Assembly (NCBI GenBank): GCA_963513935.1
Contig: OY740767.1
Location: forward strand, 82,076,060-82,140,059
Direction of reading: 5' to 3'
Length of the DNA stretch: 64,000 bases
From: Aphrophora alni
Taxonomy: Eukaryota; Arthropoda; Insecta; Hemiptera; Aphrophoridae
Part shown: positions 1 to 59,964 of the stretch, one piece after another
Layout of the letters: each line of letters begins with the position of its first letter
How positions within the stretch are numbered: the stretch's first letter is position 1
Notes under the pieces: model-generated
The model's input: only the letters and a program-made list of their open reading frames with translations
What the model was told of the DNA's origin: nothing
Database searches by the model: none
Made by a program: the position numbers and the translations under genes

Positions 1-161
1 GGTTGTGTATGTTTCATTCCATCTCTAGTTAACTATTGGCTAGTAATTTCTGTATAGTAGTTATCTCCCTCCTTAAATATTAAACATTGTATATGAAATC
101 AGAAACTAAAGTTTGGTACCATTCCCATACTTCCCACACACGACACTATTGTTCTGGCCAG

Positions 162-690
162 TGTTAGGAATATAGTCCAAGTTCTTTTTAAGAAGCCAGA
201 ATGACAACAATTATTGTGATAGATCTGGAAAACTGACAAAATTGGTTACTTTGGAAACAAGGCAGACGTCATTGAGACTACAATGATATATAAACCCTTG
301 GGTGGGAGGAAACATAATCAATGGGCCAAGATTGATCAAGGGAAGGTCCTGCAGGAATTCTTGAAAATAGCCAAACAGACTTGGCGAGTAAGAGCTTCAT
401 GGGAGACTTCGGACGAACATCCACAAGAATAGCAAACAGGGTGAGCAAACTTTGTAAGAAACTTGTAATTATTTCAGAGTCAGATAATTAAACTATAATA
501 TAGAATCAGATCTGTGAGTCTCAACAATTAGTCATTTTGGATTAATAATAAGAAGAAGATCGTAGCATTGTAATAAGATAGGAGATGGTTATTCTTGGTA
601 ATAATTGTTAATAAAGGTTAATTGAGTACTGAACCATTAGATAATATTGAAAATAAAGAACCCAGACAGTTTAAGGAACGAATCCTAACA
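162..690. mobile_element. Solo-LTR-like fragment
   Basis: The segment begins TGTTAGGA and ends TCCTAACA, an 8-bp terminal inverted repeat of the TG...CA type. A TATA-like atatataaa lies near 287 and an AATAAA signal near 652, spaced as in the U3-R of an LTR. No matching target-site duplication is seen in the flanks and no internal coding region lies next to it, so it is either an old solo LTR or a fragment. Orientation is probably plus, judging by the TATA and polyadenylation signals. Confidence 0.45.
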
Positions 691-2756
691 CCGACCAAGA
701 TCAATGCAAGCACCGATTCACTCAAGTGACAGATATAAATCACCTGAGTTACTAGTTTACTATTATTTTGTTATACATTACATTTGTACATACATTTGTA
801 TTTAATAACATTTTGAGTTTCAATACATCAGAAACATAATTACATTGATGTTTGAAGAACAAGGCATAGAGGTAAAGTTTATTTTTACATTCAATGTACA
901 TGTACTGTACGGCGAAAGAGACTTTTACCACCAACAGATTTTCAACTACAAAAATGTTTTCAAACATATTATTTGGTTGAAAAATATCGTGTTCAATGTA
1001 TAGCCTAAATTATGAAGGAAAGAGTGAATCACTTGGTTACACTCCTCTCTCAAATATGAATGACATCAAGTGGAAACCTTACTACTACATCTGTTTAGTG
1101 ACAGCATGAGGCATAATTTAAAGTAGTAAACAACTCTTGACTAAATCAAAATATAAAAACTTATTTCAATATCGTAGCGATGGATTTTTTCAATGACTGT
1201 CAATACTAACTACAAAGCTCTCGATTAAACTAATGAGTTTTTCTTTTTTCAAGTCAAGCTAACTGGACCACAGTAGAGGCATAAAACACTGTTATTGTAT
1301 GTGAGCAATGTTCATGTACCTTTACGAGACCGAATCATTACTCCAAATATATTAAAAAAGAAAAAATAAACAATAATTTAGCCTTCATGAGCTCCATTGT
1401 CAAATATAATGGAGCTCATGTTAATTTTTTTACCAAAATCTCACCTTTAAATTATCCCGGAAAAAATTCCTGACGCAAAAAATTCGAGCATAATTCTCGA
1501 TTTTTAAGGCTGCTTGGACACCCTGATTTTGTAGTTTCTTAATGGAACCTACAGGATCTACTCTGCAAGTAATGGTCTTATTAATTATGAAGAGAAAAAC
1601 CTTAGAGAGGTCCCTTCCTCAATATTCATAAACACTAAAACATAACATATAAGACTAAATTTAGAATATATTGTAAAAAAATATTGTTGATTTTTATATA
1701 TCAACATTAAATCTAGTTTATAAGAATTTTAACAAACTAACATTATTATTGGGCAGTATGATAGCAACGTAAACTTATAATATAATGGAGATTTCATAAA
1801 TACAGAACTGAGTGCTGAAATTTTACTATGAAGAGCAAATTAAACTGCATCACATCCAGAAGAAAAACATAGGCTGGTTAATTGCATCAATACGCTAATC
1901 CACTGGAATAAGACTTTTTCCAAATATTAGTGTTGTGGAAAATATTTGAAACCCTACCGATTACAACTGAAGGAACTTTTCAACTCTCAGAAGACTAAAG
2001 ACCTATCTCAGGAGTACCATGGGAAAGAACAGCCTAAAGTGTCTTGCATAGACAACCCACGCATAAGGATAAAAACATTGATGATAACACAATCCTAAAA
2101 CACTTCAGCAAGTCAAAACCTCAACAGCTGGAGACTTTTAACTGAATCATTAACTAATGTTATAGAAGAGAACCTTTCTAGTTATGAATGCCAGGGTTCA
2201 TTAAATGTGCCTTTAATGTTCCTTTAACTAATTTATCATATTATGTGTACTAAGTGTAGGTATATTAATTTTAGATGTAGTAAAATAATTAATATTAATT
2301 CAAACCTTTTTTTTCTTCTCCTAGTTAGGTTTCCTAATGTAATAAAATTAAAATACACACAAAGTCCTAATTCTTGTTTCTAGATAAAGAATCAGCCAAG
2401 TGTGATTAATGTGATGATCAACCCATCAGCCGATCGAAAACCACAAAATTTTGGTTGGTTAACATCATCAAAACTATGATACAGTTATCTTTCAAGAATA
2501 TAACTCTAGAATTTTAAAGGAACTCTCCTTCTGGGCATTGGATCAATTAAATCAAATTTAAATATATTAGTTTTTTACTTATATTTGTTACTTATATTAT
2601 ATTTTCCACATATATTTTATACAATGTTTGAAAATAAACACAAAAATAAACATCTATTCAAGTGTTTTATGATTAATTTCCCTTTTTCTCTTAAATGAAA
2701 TTGATTTACAAAAAATATATATATTAATAAATTTACTTTGTAAAGGAATATATATC
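691..2756. other. Non-coding stretch, AT-rich
   Basis: No supported gene. The only open frames are short and AT-driven. It holds one perfect hairpin at 1386-1420. It lies downstream of the ATE1 stop codon, taken along the minus strand. Confidence 0.5.
1386..1420. repeat. Perfect 13-bp hairpin
   Basis: CATGAGCTCCATT is followed after 9 bases by its exact reverse complement. The stem includes a SacI-type GAGCTC core. No promoter or gene borders it, so it may be the tip of an old foldback element. Confidence 0.7.
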
Positions 2757-2998
2757 CCAAAAGTCCCGGACCAATTCAATAACTTGAAAACCAAAACGGA
2801 TAGAAAAAATATATTTTATATGTGCCTTCTGATGATAAGAAACTACTTTTTGGCAAATGAAACATTTTTACCTGTTCCCCAAAAATGGGGTTTTGGGGGC
2901 AACTTAATAATCCTTAAATGGAAACCCCCATCGAGTGATGACTCATGTTAAAGGGCTTATTAAGTAAAATACAATTGTACAAACTAGAGGTCGATATC
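2757..2998 (+). repeat. Arm 1 of widely spaced inverted repeat
   Basis: This segment recurs in inverted orientation at 5757-5985 with moderate divergence. Shared landmarks, read outside to inside: tcccggacc, ttgaaaaccaaaa, gtgccttctg, aactactttttg, acatttttacctgtt, tggaaaccccca, agggcttatt and acaaactagaggt. The arms are about 240 bp and enclose about 2.75 kb without a recognisable transposase. They could be long terminal inverted repeats of a DNA element or two independent insertions of one repeat. Confidence 0.65.
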
Positions 2999-5350
2999 TT
3001 GCTCCTAGAAGGTGAGAATATAGGATCAAAATGTATTTAAAAATGTAATGTTCTAATCATAATTACTATTATTGGATTTTGAAAAAAATACAGATTTCCC
3101 AGTACAGGATGTGTAAAGAACTTTGAATAATTGATTTTATTAAATACTAATCCATTGTGGTTTAGAGCAAGAAGCCGGTAATTCCCAATAAATGCAATAT
3201 TAGTATTTAATTCTTTTAAAAAGAACCTTTAACTACTTTTTTGTTGAAGTGGAAAGCCCACTAAAACCTACACTTCTCGAAATCTACTGTTGTATTGATA
3301 TGTTGGACAACTTATCTGCTTTGCAAAATTAAATTTAAAATTACATCAACTAACATTGTAAAGCCCTTCTTATCTTCTTTACAGATTTAATTTTAAAAGG
3401 TACAAACTCTATAGTAGTAGCCGGTCCGTCACGTGCTGGCCCCTGGCGTATAAACTCTGAAAACGGCCTCACGTGATTCCACTCTGAACTTAGCTCGAAG
3501 CAATACCATTCAAGTAGTGAGCCTAGAGATAACGGCAAACATGTGATTTCGTTTTCAATGCACATAACCACATTTTATAATAAAAAATTCTTAAAACACC
3601 ATTCAAAATGAGTCGAAATCTTTTATAAAAGTGTGCAAAAGCTTTTTTAATTGAATACGTGAACATGTTAAGTTAAATGAAGTGTCTACTTATTACCATC
3701 AATCACATCTGACCATCATAAAAGTTTGATTTTTCCAAAACCAGGTAACTCAGAAAATTTCAGTTTAAACCATATTAAGAGAAATATGTATTTCTATTTT
3801 ATAAATGTAAAATTTTGAAATCCGTTTTCAATCATAATTAAACCTTAAGTTGTCTGTAAATTCTTTTCGAGTATAAATTTATATAAGCTTTTGAAAGAAT
3901 AAAACAAAGCTTTATTTTAGTAATTATAAAATCAAATCATCAGTAATGAATCATTAAATTTAATTACAACTAATATTGAATTGTCTGTAACTTGTACCAG
4001 CTTAAATTCAAACAATCTTTAAAAAAAAAAGAGAGAGAGAAAAGCTTCTTTATCTTTAATAAAGTAGTCATTTGGTAATTTATTTGAATATATATAGCAT
4101 TTTGTCTTTAAATAAATTGTCTTTTTTTTAATAAAACTTAATTACAGAAAAATATGTTGCTCATAAACCTGCAACAAAAATGTTAAAACCTGTCTAGAAG
4201 TGTCTGTGCTCTTTTTAATTGGTATATGTATTTCTGCAGCAACAGCTGGTCCGAGAATGCTGTAATAATAAACTAAGTGCTAGCAGCAAATTTCAAGTTC
4301 ATGCAAAAAACTGAGGACTTCCTTTAAGTTATGTAAAAACACAAAAATAACGAACAATTTAAGCTGTGAATTTAATCTAGTAAAAAAATAAACTTGAACT
4401 GGTTTTGTGGAATGATGTTTGAATGTTTGTTGAACTAGACATAATATATTTTTTTAATATGTACAAAATGCAAAAATAAAATGAATACGGATGGGATACG
4501 CATGCACTTTTCGGCTTTACGACCCCAAAGGGGTTAATTTTCAAAATTTAAAATTATTGACGTCAATATACTTATTTAAATATATAATCAAAATAAATGA
4601 ATATTTACCTTTGTTAAAATATAATTAAAACTAATTTTCCTTTTACAGTTGGCCAACTTACATTTCTAGATGTAATTAATTAATTCTTATATATTTTATT
4701 TGTAATTAATAAATTAAAATTGGTTAACCTTAATATATAATTTTAAAACTAAATTTTGTAACATTTCATACTTTGATGAATTGTCTTTTTCTTTAATTAA
4801 CTTACTAATTAATTGTATGGGGGGGGGGGGTTTGTTTTAAAAGTTATCTAAATTTTCTTTTTGGGGCACATAAATAACATAAAATTTCTAGATATATATA
4901 TATATATAGTGTCAATTGTTACCTTGTAAATTGTTCTTATTTATCTATTTAACAAGTAAGAACTACTAATCTATGTTACATGTCTTTTTATGTAAATGGT
5001 TAACTTGATTTTCATCAAAGGTTAAATAAATTGCAGGTCAATTGAAATTCTACATTTTCTCATTCAAGCATGTTACCATACCTGCTTCCAGAATTAAACT
5101 TTAAGGATCTCCTCCTTAATTCTTAAATATAGTAACAACATATCACTTTTGTACACCCTGTCATAGGAATTCATACTACTTTAAATAAGAAATAATGTAA
5201 TTATGATTACAACCAACAGTCACAAATGATTTGAATACATTTTGATTCCTTATTCGTCATCTAATTGTGAATGAAATAAATAAAGTAAAATAGCCATTTC
5301 AAATATTTGAACAGCCGCCATTTTAGATAGGAGCATGTTATTAACCTCTA
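2999..5350. other. Non-coding stretch between inverted-repeat arms
   Basis: No gene is supported. It contains a run of 12 G at 4819-4830 and a TA repeat at 4892-4908. A less AT-rich patch near 3418-3490 has no coding signature I recognise. Confidence 0.5.
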
Positions 5351-5718
5351 AATAATTATTCGAATTTGCCCCTAACCACAATCACTAGAAACGTTAAAAT
5401 AACACAAAATTATCTGATTAATTGTTCTTTATTATTTCCACTAAATGCCCTGATGTACATTTCGATAACATGGTTATCATCATCGGAGGGTCTTGCTTAT
5501 AAACTAAATCTAAACTTACATATCTACTAATGAAATAAAATTTATAAATGTAAGTTTAGATTTAGTTTATAAGCAAGACCCTCCGATGATGATAACCATG
5601 TTATCGAAATGTACATCAGGGCATTTAGTGGAAATAATAAAGAACAATTAATCAGATAATTGTGTTTTATTTTAACGTTTCTAGTGATTGTGGTTAAGGG
5701 CAAATTCGAATAATTATT
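5351..5718. repeat. Foldback MITE with 171-bp arms
   Basis: The left arm (5351-5521) is the near-exact reverse complement of the right arm (5548-5718), around a 26-bp AT-rich loop. The outer ends are aataattattcg and its complement. Only a few scattered differences separate the arms, which implies recent insertion or gene conversion. There is no coding capacity. Flanking bases do not give a clear duplication, so the superfamily is undecided. Confidence 0.85.
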
Positions 5719-5756
5719 GTGAATTTCACCACAGTGCTCAACAAGATTGTATCTTA

Positions 5757-5985
5757 GTAACCTCTAGTTTGTGCAGTTTTTTGTTTTACTAAATAAGCCC
5801 TTCCTCAATGGGGGTTTCCATTTAATATTATTGAGTTGTCCCCCAAGTACTCCATTTTTGAGAAACAGGTAAAAATGTCTCATTTGTCAAAAAGTAGTTT
5901 TTTTTTCTCACCAGAAGGCACATAGAAAATATCTTTTTTGGTTTTCAAGGTATTGAACCGGTCCGGGACTCTTGTGACACATGCA
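5757..5985 (-). repeat. Arm 2 of widely spaced inverted repeat
   Basis: Reverse-complement partner of 2757-2998 (see that entry for shared blocks). The outer end reads ggtccgggactc on the plus strand. Beginning 39 bp after the foldback at 5351-5718, it suggests nested insertion. Confidence 0.65.
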
Positions 5986-6513
5986 CAAGATTATCAAAAG
6001 GATTACCTTTGTGGTAATCAAATTTCAATAGTGTTATTTTCTAAATTATAAATCAAAGCATAAAGATAATAACTGATTACAATATTACTGGAGCCAGAAT
6101 AATATAAATTAACTTTTAATCTAGGTAAAACATGTTTTAATCAATTAAAAATATGTGTAAATTAATTTGTATAGTTATACGTAATTTAAATAAATTATAA
6201 ATTACATTACCTGTAATCCAGGATAATCCTATAAGAGTTTGTCCTAAAACATACACACTGTAACTTTGTCAATATTTTTTCTAAAATTAAAAAAGTATTA
6301 AGTAATAGACTGAAAGAGGCAAAGAAGTAGACAAAAATCTTTGTATTTCTGTAGATGTTGAAATTATCCTTCACGTAAAGCAGACTTGACCCAATTGGCT
6401 CTTTTAACATCACGTAAAATTGAAAAATGAATCAAATTTTGTTTTAACAAATGAGAAATTAGATTATTTCCTGTAATTTTAATAAAATATGTGATGGTGC
6501 CTTTTAACTTTAA

Positions 6514-7515
6514 ACCTCCAAGTGCTGATTATATTAGTCCTCAGTGCTAAGTTAATTCAACGCTCTGTGCAAGGTTTTTATTATTACAGGAAATAATACA
6601 ATTTTATTGGCTGAAATATGACACATTATACATCTATATTTTTAGGAAAACCCATAGACCAAAATGAAATAAAATTTAAACATACCACTTTAAAACTGAG
6701 GTCTGCTTAAACTCATATCCACAAAAAATAAAAATTTCTTTTGTCCATTTAGTGACAACGTAGGTTATAACTAAATTATGATAATCCAATTTCTAATATA
6801 TACAAAATGTAGCAAATTTTGTTACAAAACTAAAAATGTAACATAAGTAGCACTTTCTTTTCTTCATAAAGTCAACATCGTTGTAAACATTCATACATAC
6901 ACAAACTTCAAATTCAGTAATTTCGCCCACTGTGTGACACCTACATCCAACTTTTGCAAATTAGTGTGCTCTATTACTGTGTCTTTAGAAAGTAAAAACA
7001 GAAACAGAAAAACATTTTGATTCCTACATCGGAGTTACCGCTTTCATCACTAGCGGTATCACTTTCACACAAACAGTTATGAATATCACTTGAATTGCCA
7101 AGTTCACTCATTATTTTATGTGTAATACTACACAAAAACACTACTGATACACTAAACAATCATAAAATAAATTATATTTACCAAAATAATATAGACAAAA
7201 ACACTAAACAACAATTCACTGCCGGGACGCAGCAGTAAACTAAACAGCAGTAACCTAAACATCAACAGTAAACATCAAATTATCTTTTACAGACTTGCTA
7301 ACATTGATTTTTTCTTATAACCATCGATAAAATTGTGCAAAATGAATAGAGCGTCTTTTACTCAGAGTTACTATATAAAATACATGTAGTTTGGATAAAA
7401 GTTACCGTTTGTATATCGATTTTAGCAAACCTTGTTTAATTAGATTGCGATCGCGACTTTAGCACTGTGGGGGCGGCAAAATAGATCGCGATCGTGACTC
7501 TTAGCACTCGGAGGG
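6514..7515 (-). mobile_element. Non-autonomous piggyBac, TTAA borders
   Basis: TTAA stands at both borders (6510-6513 and 7516-7519), as expected of piggyBac. The termini are inverted: ACCTCCAAGTGCT at the left and CCCTCCGAGTGCT, read inward, at the right. Just inside the right end are two subterminal palindromes of the form gatcgcgatc. On the minus strand near 7110 a short frame starts MSELGNSSDIHNC and is rich in D, E and S, like the acidic N-terminus of piggyBac transposases. The catalytic domain is absent, so this is an internally deleted copy of about 1.0 kb. A second copy of the same 5' part lies at 52933-53455. Confidence 0.85.
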
Positions 7516-7519
7516 TTAA

Positions 7520-8796
7520 GTCAAATTACCTCCATTTTTCTTATAGAATTTTAAACCAACTAGTATGTTGCTTCCACATCTCCAATTATTATAGTTAAAT
7601 AATTATTCCGAGTTATTAACAAGATAACTGTGTGTTAATTTTAGACATACAGTAGTTAAAATAAATTTCTAATATATACATTCTAGCTGTTATATCTATC
7701 TCTTATGAAAATGTTGATATCCCAAGACTGCAATTTCCACAGATCTTACCTATAATTTGATACCATTTTTTTCTTAAACAGGTCATTGTTTTTGTTTAAT
7801 TTGGTATGCAGTCTTGGTTTTAACAAGCATTGAAGAAATTCGTTAATAAATAAATCTGCTGGTAAGGCTCAAAGTGGTGGCAATTGTATAATTTCAAAAA
7901 TAGTTGAAGGTAAACGTCTTGCCTTTATATCCTATAATCTATATCACTCCAAAACTTTGTGCATCCACACATGTATTTGTCCTCGTGTATTTTTGGTGAT
8001 AAAAATAGAGCAGTTATATTAAAAAATAAAGAGAGTAATTTTAAACCACATAACCTCAAAATTAGAAGGAAATAAGAAATTGTTCTTGTAAAAGGACTTT
8101 TAGATGGATTTTGTTTACTTAACATGGTACCAAAACAAGCCACATTAAATACACTATTAGTATATATTTCACTTTCCATATATTTTATATATATAAATCA
8201 CAGACATGTTTTTACAATAACAAATCATTTATTTAAACATGTTCAAATAATTTAATAATTCAAATTATTATATATATTAAATATATATTTAAAGAATTTT
8301 AATTACTATAAATTTTAAATTATACATTTTATAATATTATTATTTTGAAATCTATAAAATAACTTAATAAATACCATTAATTTGATCTTAACTAATGAGT
8401 AATTAATGAATCACACAATAAATTTAATACTAATAAATTATTCTATAATTATATTCAAAAAAAAAAAAGAAGATAAATGAACATAACAGTAACTGAATAA
8501 CCACTATTAAATGAATATGATATAGTAAAGTTATGCAGAGAGATATCAATAGTAAAATATGGTATTTCTAAACATAGTAATGTGTGCATTCCTTAAAAAT
8601 ATAATCATTGGAGAAACTTTCCAAGGTCTTGAATTAATGCATAATTAATAGACTAAATTCATAATTTTAATAAATTAATAATTAATGCATTGTGTTTAAA
8701 CTAAATGTTATGTACTATATAATAGTTTTTGTTTCCCAAACTGTTATAAACCATTCACTTATTAATTGTTTTCATTCAGAATCTGTATATTTTTCA
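7520..8796. other. AT-rich region 3' of ATE1
   Basis: This follows the ATE1 stop codon along the minus strand and should include its 3' UTR. The nearest clear AATAAA on that strand is at about 8228-8233, some 560 bases past the stop; its use is a guess. The part from 8180 to 8560 is almost pure A and T. No other gene is supported. Confidence 0.4.
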
Positions 8797-55304
<46,508 letters not shown>

Positions 55305-56897
55305 CTAGAAATTGAATATACCTTAACATATTATATAAATATTAGTAATATCAAACTTAAATCACATTTTAGTTTTTAGGTATAAATTATTGGCACTATA
55401 AAACTTAAAAATGTATATACAAAAGTATGTGTCACTTTGAATGTTAACATGGATAAAAATGTTGAAAATTACAAGAAAATTGCTTCTGGCAACTAAGCAT
55501 CTAGACAAAATGTCATTCAAAAAGGACACCTTGTTGAATCCAGAAGATTTGAATATCCATCGAGAACGTAGTGGGCAAGGGTAAGGACCGACAATACATC
55601 TTTCCTGAGGCAAACTCTAAAGACAAAAGAAAGAATGTGCACTTACGGAAAAGAACTAGATAGGAGAGACATTAGGTATGAGAAGAGAAGCATCATTTGA
55701 TCGCTAGGATCCAAACAAAGTCAGACCTTCCAGAGTCCAGGGAGTTTTTGATGTGGAATCTGCATAGTGAGACATCAAAAGGCAGACAGAAGACTTCTGG
55801 GAGTCTATCAGAACCTGGTATGAAGAGGTAGCAATAGCAGCTGAAACCAAAGGACATTGGTGGTGAAGAGAGGTCCAAATCAGCTACTGATTCAACAGAA
55901 AGATAAGGAAGGAGAAGATGTTTGAATATTTGCTGATAGGGTTTCTGTTGAGAGCTAATAATTGAGCGAATTAAACATTCAAACACAGGTTCACAGAGGA
56001 CATAGCTCAAAGCAGAGTGAGATTGTTTGGAATGCCTTTCTAGGTTAAATATGTCGAATAACCTCACTTGAAATATGAAACTGTGGTCATGAGTTGTACT
56101 GATACTTACTTCTACCAAGGAGAGGCTGGAGAAACAGTTTAAAGAGCTGAATCCCTTCGAGGGAGTTCAGCTAAGATTGGATTCAGCTCAAAGCCTGGTA
56201 AAGATGGTGAAAGTTAAACCTTCATCTCAAAAACCACTGGGGCGGAGCTATAGAAAAACGTGATTCCTGGTCTCAATATTAAACATTGGGTGGTCATCAG
56301 TGAAATATCAAACCCACAAAGGCCAATTCTTAGTCATTAAATTGATCAGGACTCCTTGCAGAAACTGAAGACTCTTAACATGCGTCTATTTCTGGACTGC
56401 GAGAAGGCGACCTTCAAGCAGCAGGGAGGGTCAATGTGAAATCAACCAGTGCTCTGAACCTTACCATTTCAGATTTTGATCATTTTTGGTACACTTGTTG
56501 TACCTATGGAACAGATGAAAAAAAATATATTATTTTTTGGTCTAATAAGTTTTGAGTAAATACCTATTCAAAAACATTAAAAAATCTAATTTTTCACAAT
56601 ATTTCGATACACTAAAAATGTGATAACTTAAAAACTTTTAGGCCTAGAAAACTCAAACTTGTTTTATTCTCTTCAGTTTTTAATGGCCTCTAACCTGATA
56701 TATAATATGACTGTATTTCATCAAAATCCATTTTTTTTCGAAAAAGTTATAAAATATAGTTTTGAAAATCTCAAAAACACCCCTTTAATTTTATTTTAGA
56801 AAATATATTTTATTTGTATACTAATAGGCTACCTATATACCAAGTTTCATATTGGACTAACAATGGACTTATAAAAAAAAATTAAATAAAGTCTAAA
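55305..56897. other. ATE1 upstream intron, unclassified
   Basis: From about 55480 to 56460 the composition is less AT-rich and shows few simple repeats. Minus-strand frames up to 141 codons (55693-56118) exist but have no recognisable motif, and none fits an ATE1 exon. It may be the non-coding part of an LTR element or a solo repeat. Confidence 0.35.
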
Positions 56898-59800
56898 CCC
56901 GCCGTTACTCACGTATACGTTTGTTCCGCCGTCACTCCCGAATAGAGATTTTTTTTTCTCACCCAGTATTTTTTAACGATGTTTAGGTTTTTGACAATAT
57001 TTTAGGCTGTGATATGTTTAATTTCATTAAAATAATATAACAACTCTGTAGAAAAATATTTTAATACCATAATCGTAACATCAAATATATCTAAAAAGAA
57101 ACAGTTGACAAATCTACTAAAATAATTACAGAATATATTTTTTGAGGGTTTTACAATTTAATTACTCACATGATATACACTGCAAGTTCTATTTATTTAA
57201 CAACACATGTCAAATGTGTTGTAGCAACCACAGCAATTGAAAGGGATATTTCACTAAATTGGCTAAAAACAACTAAAAATGAATAAATATTACAATAAAA
57301 TATTTTAGAAACTACAATTTTTTTAGTCATCATCTGTGTCTTCATTGTAGCACTAGCAGCAAACATAAGTTGTTGCAGAAGTATGTTCTTTACAAATTGG
57401 AGAATTACAAGTACTGCACTTGTTTTGAGTGTATCTGTTCTTCCTTGGGCAAAATCTGCATTTCGGTTTTCCTCATTGGTGTTGTTAACATAGGCAAGAT
57501 TTAAAAAAAAAATCTGACAACCCAAGAAATTTTTTAATTTTTTGTATTGTAGAGAAAGATAGAGTTTTAATTTTAATCCTTTCTAACAGGGGTGGCTGGA
57601 TTAGTTCTTTACCAAGTTTCATGAAAAAACTTCTTCTTGACATCATGTCACCCGTGTTTGTATTGTAAATAATTTGAGCATTAATGGCACCTGTATTTAA
57701 TAACCCATTGAAAACTGTGAATGGATATTTGTACGTGAAATTGAGTACCTACTCACTTTTGAGATGATCGACAACATCTACGTCACCTTTTGTTAAATTA
57801 TAAAAGGTTTCAGGCTTGAGAACATCTACACTTTCTAGATCAAGGTTATCATCATCATGTAGGGTTGAAAGAACTAAAACTTTTTCTTCTCTTTTTTTTC
57901 CTTGGAATATATGACACTATAGAACACTAATTTGGCTGTCTTGAAAAGGCAAACATTGATGATCCTTTTGGTCTTTCTGAGATGTCCAACAACTCATTTG
58001 CGATTTCTCTCTTATCTCTCCTCACTGTTCCAACAAGAGTAACCTGTAATTTGCATACAGGTCTATCACAAGAGGTACCGAAGTGAAAAATTTGTCAGTT
58101 GTGGTGTTTCTTCCAGCTATTGGCTGAATACAACGATTTACAATACTGTGAGTATCGTTTGACTGAGCAAATTGGCTATCTTTCGGCTGTTTACTTGGAT
58201 ATATTTTCATGTATAAAGTGTAAAAAATCCTGGAATCTACTGTTGCATAAATCTTAATGCTGTATTGGTATGCCTTGCTTTTTATAGAAACTGGGATCTG
58301 ACATCGTCCTCTAAATGGTTCCATCATTTCATCAATTGTTATATTTTCTCCTGGGGTGTAACTGTTAGGCATACTTGTACAAATTTTTTAAAAAATTGTC
58401 GATTAGGTGCTAAGTTATCCACCTTTTACCTTTCTTCACGGCTTGTTTCCTCATCAAAACGAATATCCTGGACCAGTGTTGGAAACATTCTTTTTGACAT
58501 TGTAGCAATAAAATATTCTGGTGCAGTACCATCATTACTCCAAAGTTCGTTCAAATTGATGTGTTGACCTTTTTGTATACCAATCAAATAGAGTAAACCC
58601 AAAAAAGCATCCATTTCCTTTTTTTCTGTAAGTGGGCAGACGCGTTGTCCTCTTGAATAACTCGCTTCATCTTTCTAAGCTTGTGGTTAGTGTACTCAAC
58701 TTTATCCCCTACAGTAGATTTAGAGGAGAAAAATGTCCAGCATTATTTTACCATTTTGCAATTTTTAGCATTACCTACTCCAGTTTTGTGATAATACTAT
58801 GAAGCTTTCTTTTCCTAGTTGATAAGGTACTATACATATTCCAAAATATATCCTCTTTTCTACCAATATAGCAATTTTAAGGAGGAATTGGTCGAGGTGG
58901 AAGAGAAGGTCCAGGTCTAGCAAGGTGACTATGATATACACCACGAGATTTACTTAGATTACGTCTATATACTCCTCTTGCACCACGAAGAACTATACCA
59001 GGGCTACGATTCACAGTGACATTAGTAATAAAAGACTCATTTATAATATCAAATGTATGGAACTTTGTCAGTAGGGTGGTTGTCTTCTACAGAAAAATCG
59101 TTTTCTATATCTTGTGAAAGAGATGCCTTAAAATCAATATCTTTGGCCTCAGCATCAAATAAATTTCGATTATCAGAGTGAACTACTGTAGTTTCGGTAA
59201 ATTCTACATTAATCTGATCATTTATTGCATCAACCGCTATTGATTGGTGAAGAGAAAATTCATATATTCCATAACATTTGACTCACTTATAGGACCTTTA
59301 CATTCCCGTTGGACTTCAGATTTTTAATTATCTTTATCAAAATAGTCAGATTAATAGTTGTCATTATCGTGTTCAAATGATGCATCGATTTCATCAGCTG
59401 TATGTAATATCTTTTTCAGTCTCCTCCAACCAACACACAAGCTTGTATACTCAATTAGAGTCCATTTTCAATGAAGATATAAAAATTAATATAAATCCAA
59501 CAAAACAAACCAAGAATAATCCCAAGTAAAAGCACTAAATTGATATAAAATATTTACACTCACTATTCACTTGTTGATAGAAATGTTACATGTTTATATA
59601 AATATAAATATAGCAAAACAAAACAAGATTAATCACAAATAAAAACACCAAATTGAAATAAAATACTTACACAGTCAATAGGTCATCCAAAAGTTACGTG
59701 GTTACTCACACAGTAAGATAATTCCTCTTTTATGGCGCAGCGAAAAAATAACTCCAGAGTACATATTTTGACTCACTGAGCTCTTCCCCCTCCACCTCGC

Positions 59801-59960
59801 ATATCTGCTGGACTGTGGCAACCAAACCACGGCGCATGTGCTACTAGTATAGTCATTTAGGAACTCCTATAAGGGTTTACCCAAATAACTGCTCAAAAAT
59901 TTTTAATTTTAAAAATTATAAAAAAATGAGAATTTTTCTCACCGTGTGAGTAACGGCGGG
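56898..59960 (-). mobile_element. Full-length decayed piggyBac
   Basis: Both ends read CCCGCCGTTACTCAC inward. TTAA follows the right end (59961-59964); the left flank is TAAA, one base off. The 3.06-kb length and a minus-strand transposase pseudogene inside are normal for an autonomous piggyBac. Confidence 0.9.
57210..59440 (-). pseudogene. piggyBac transposase, broken
   Basis: Minus-strand pieces in order: an acidic N-terminal zone; MDAFLGLLYLIGIQKGQHIN then NELWSNDGTAPEYFIATMSK and FDEETSREER (58614-58426). Then comes YTPGENITIDEMMEPFRGRC, IYATVDSRIFYTLYMKIYPS and RNTTTDKFFTSVPLVIDLYA (58372-58022). Later KGDVDVVDHLKSE and a worn Cys-rich tail near 57300-57500. These are the DDE_Tnp_1_7 blocks; the catalytic Asp of T-I-D-E-M, V-D-S and T-T-D-x-x-F are visible. 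Frameshifts and stops occur at many places. Confidence 0.92.
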
Positions 59961-59964
59961 TTAA

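Noticed and set aside
162..690. Treating this as a full LTR insertion with target duplication
   Set aside because: Flanking bases (gccag and ccgac) do not match, so only an LTR-like fragment is claimed.
55693..56118. Minus-strand 141-codon open frame
   Set aside because: No start context, domain or ATE1 similarity; composition is that of an unclassified repeat.
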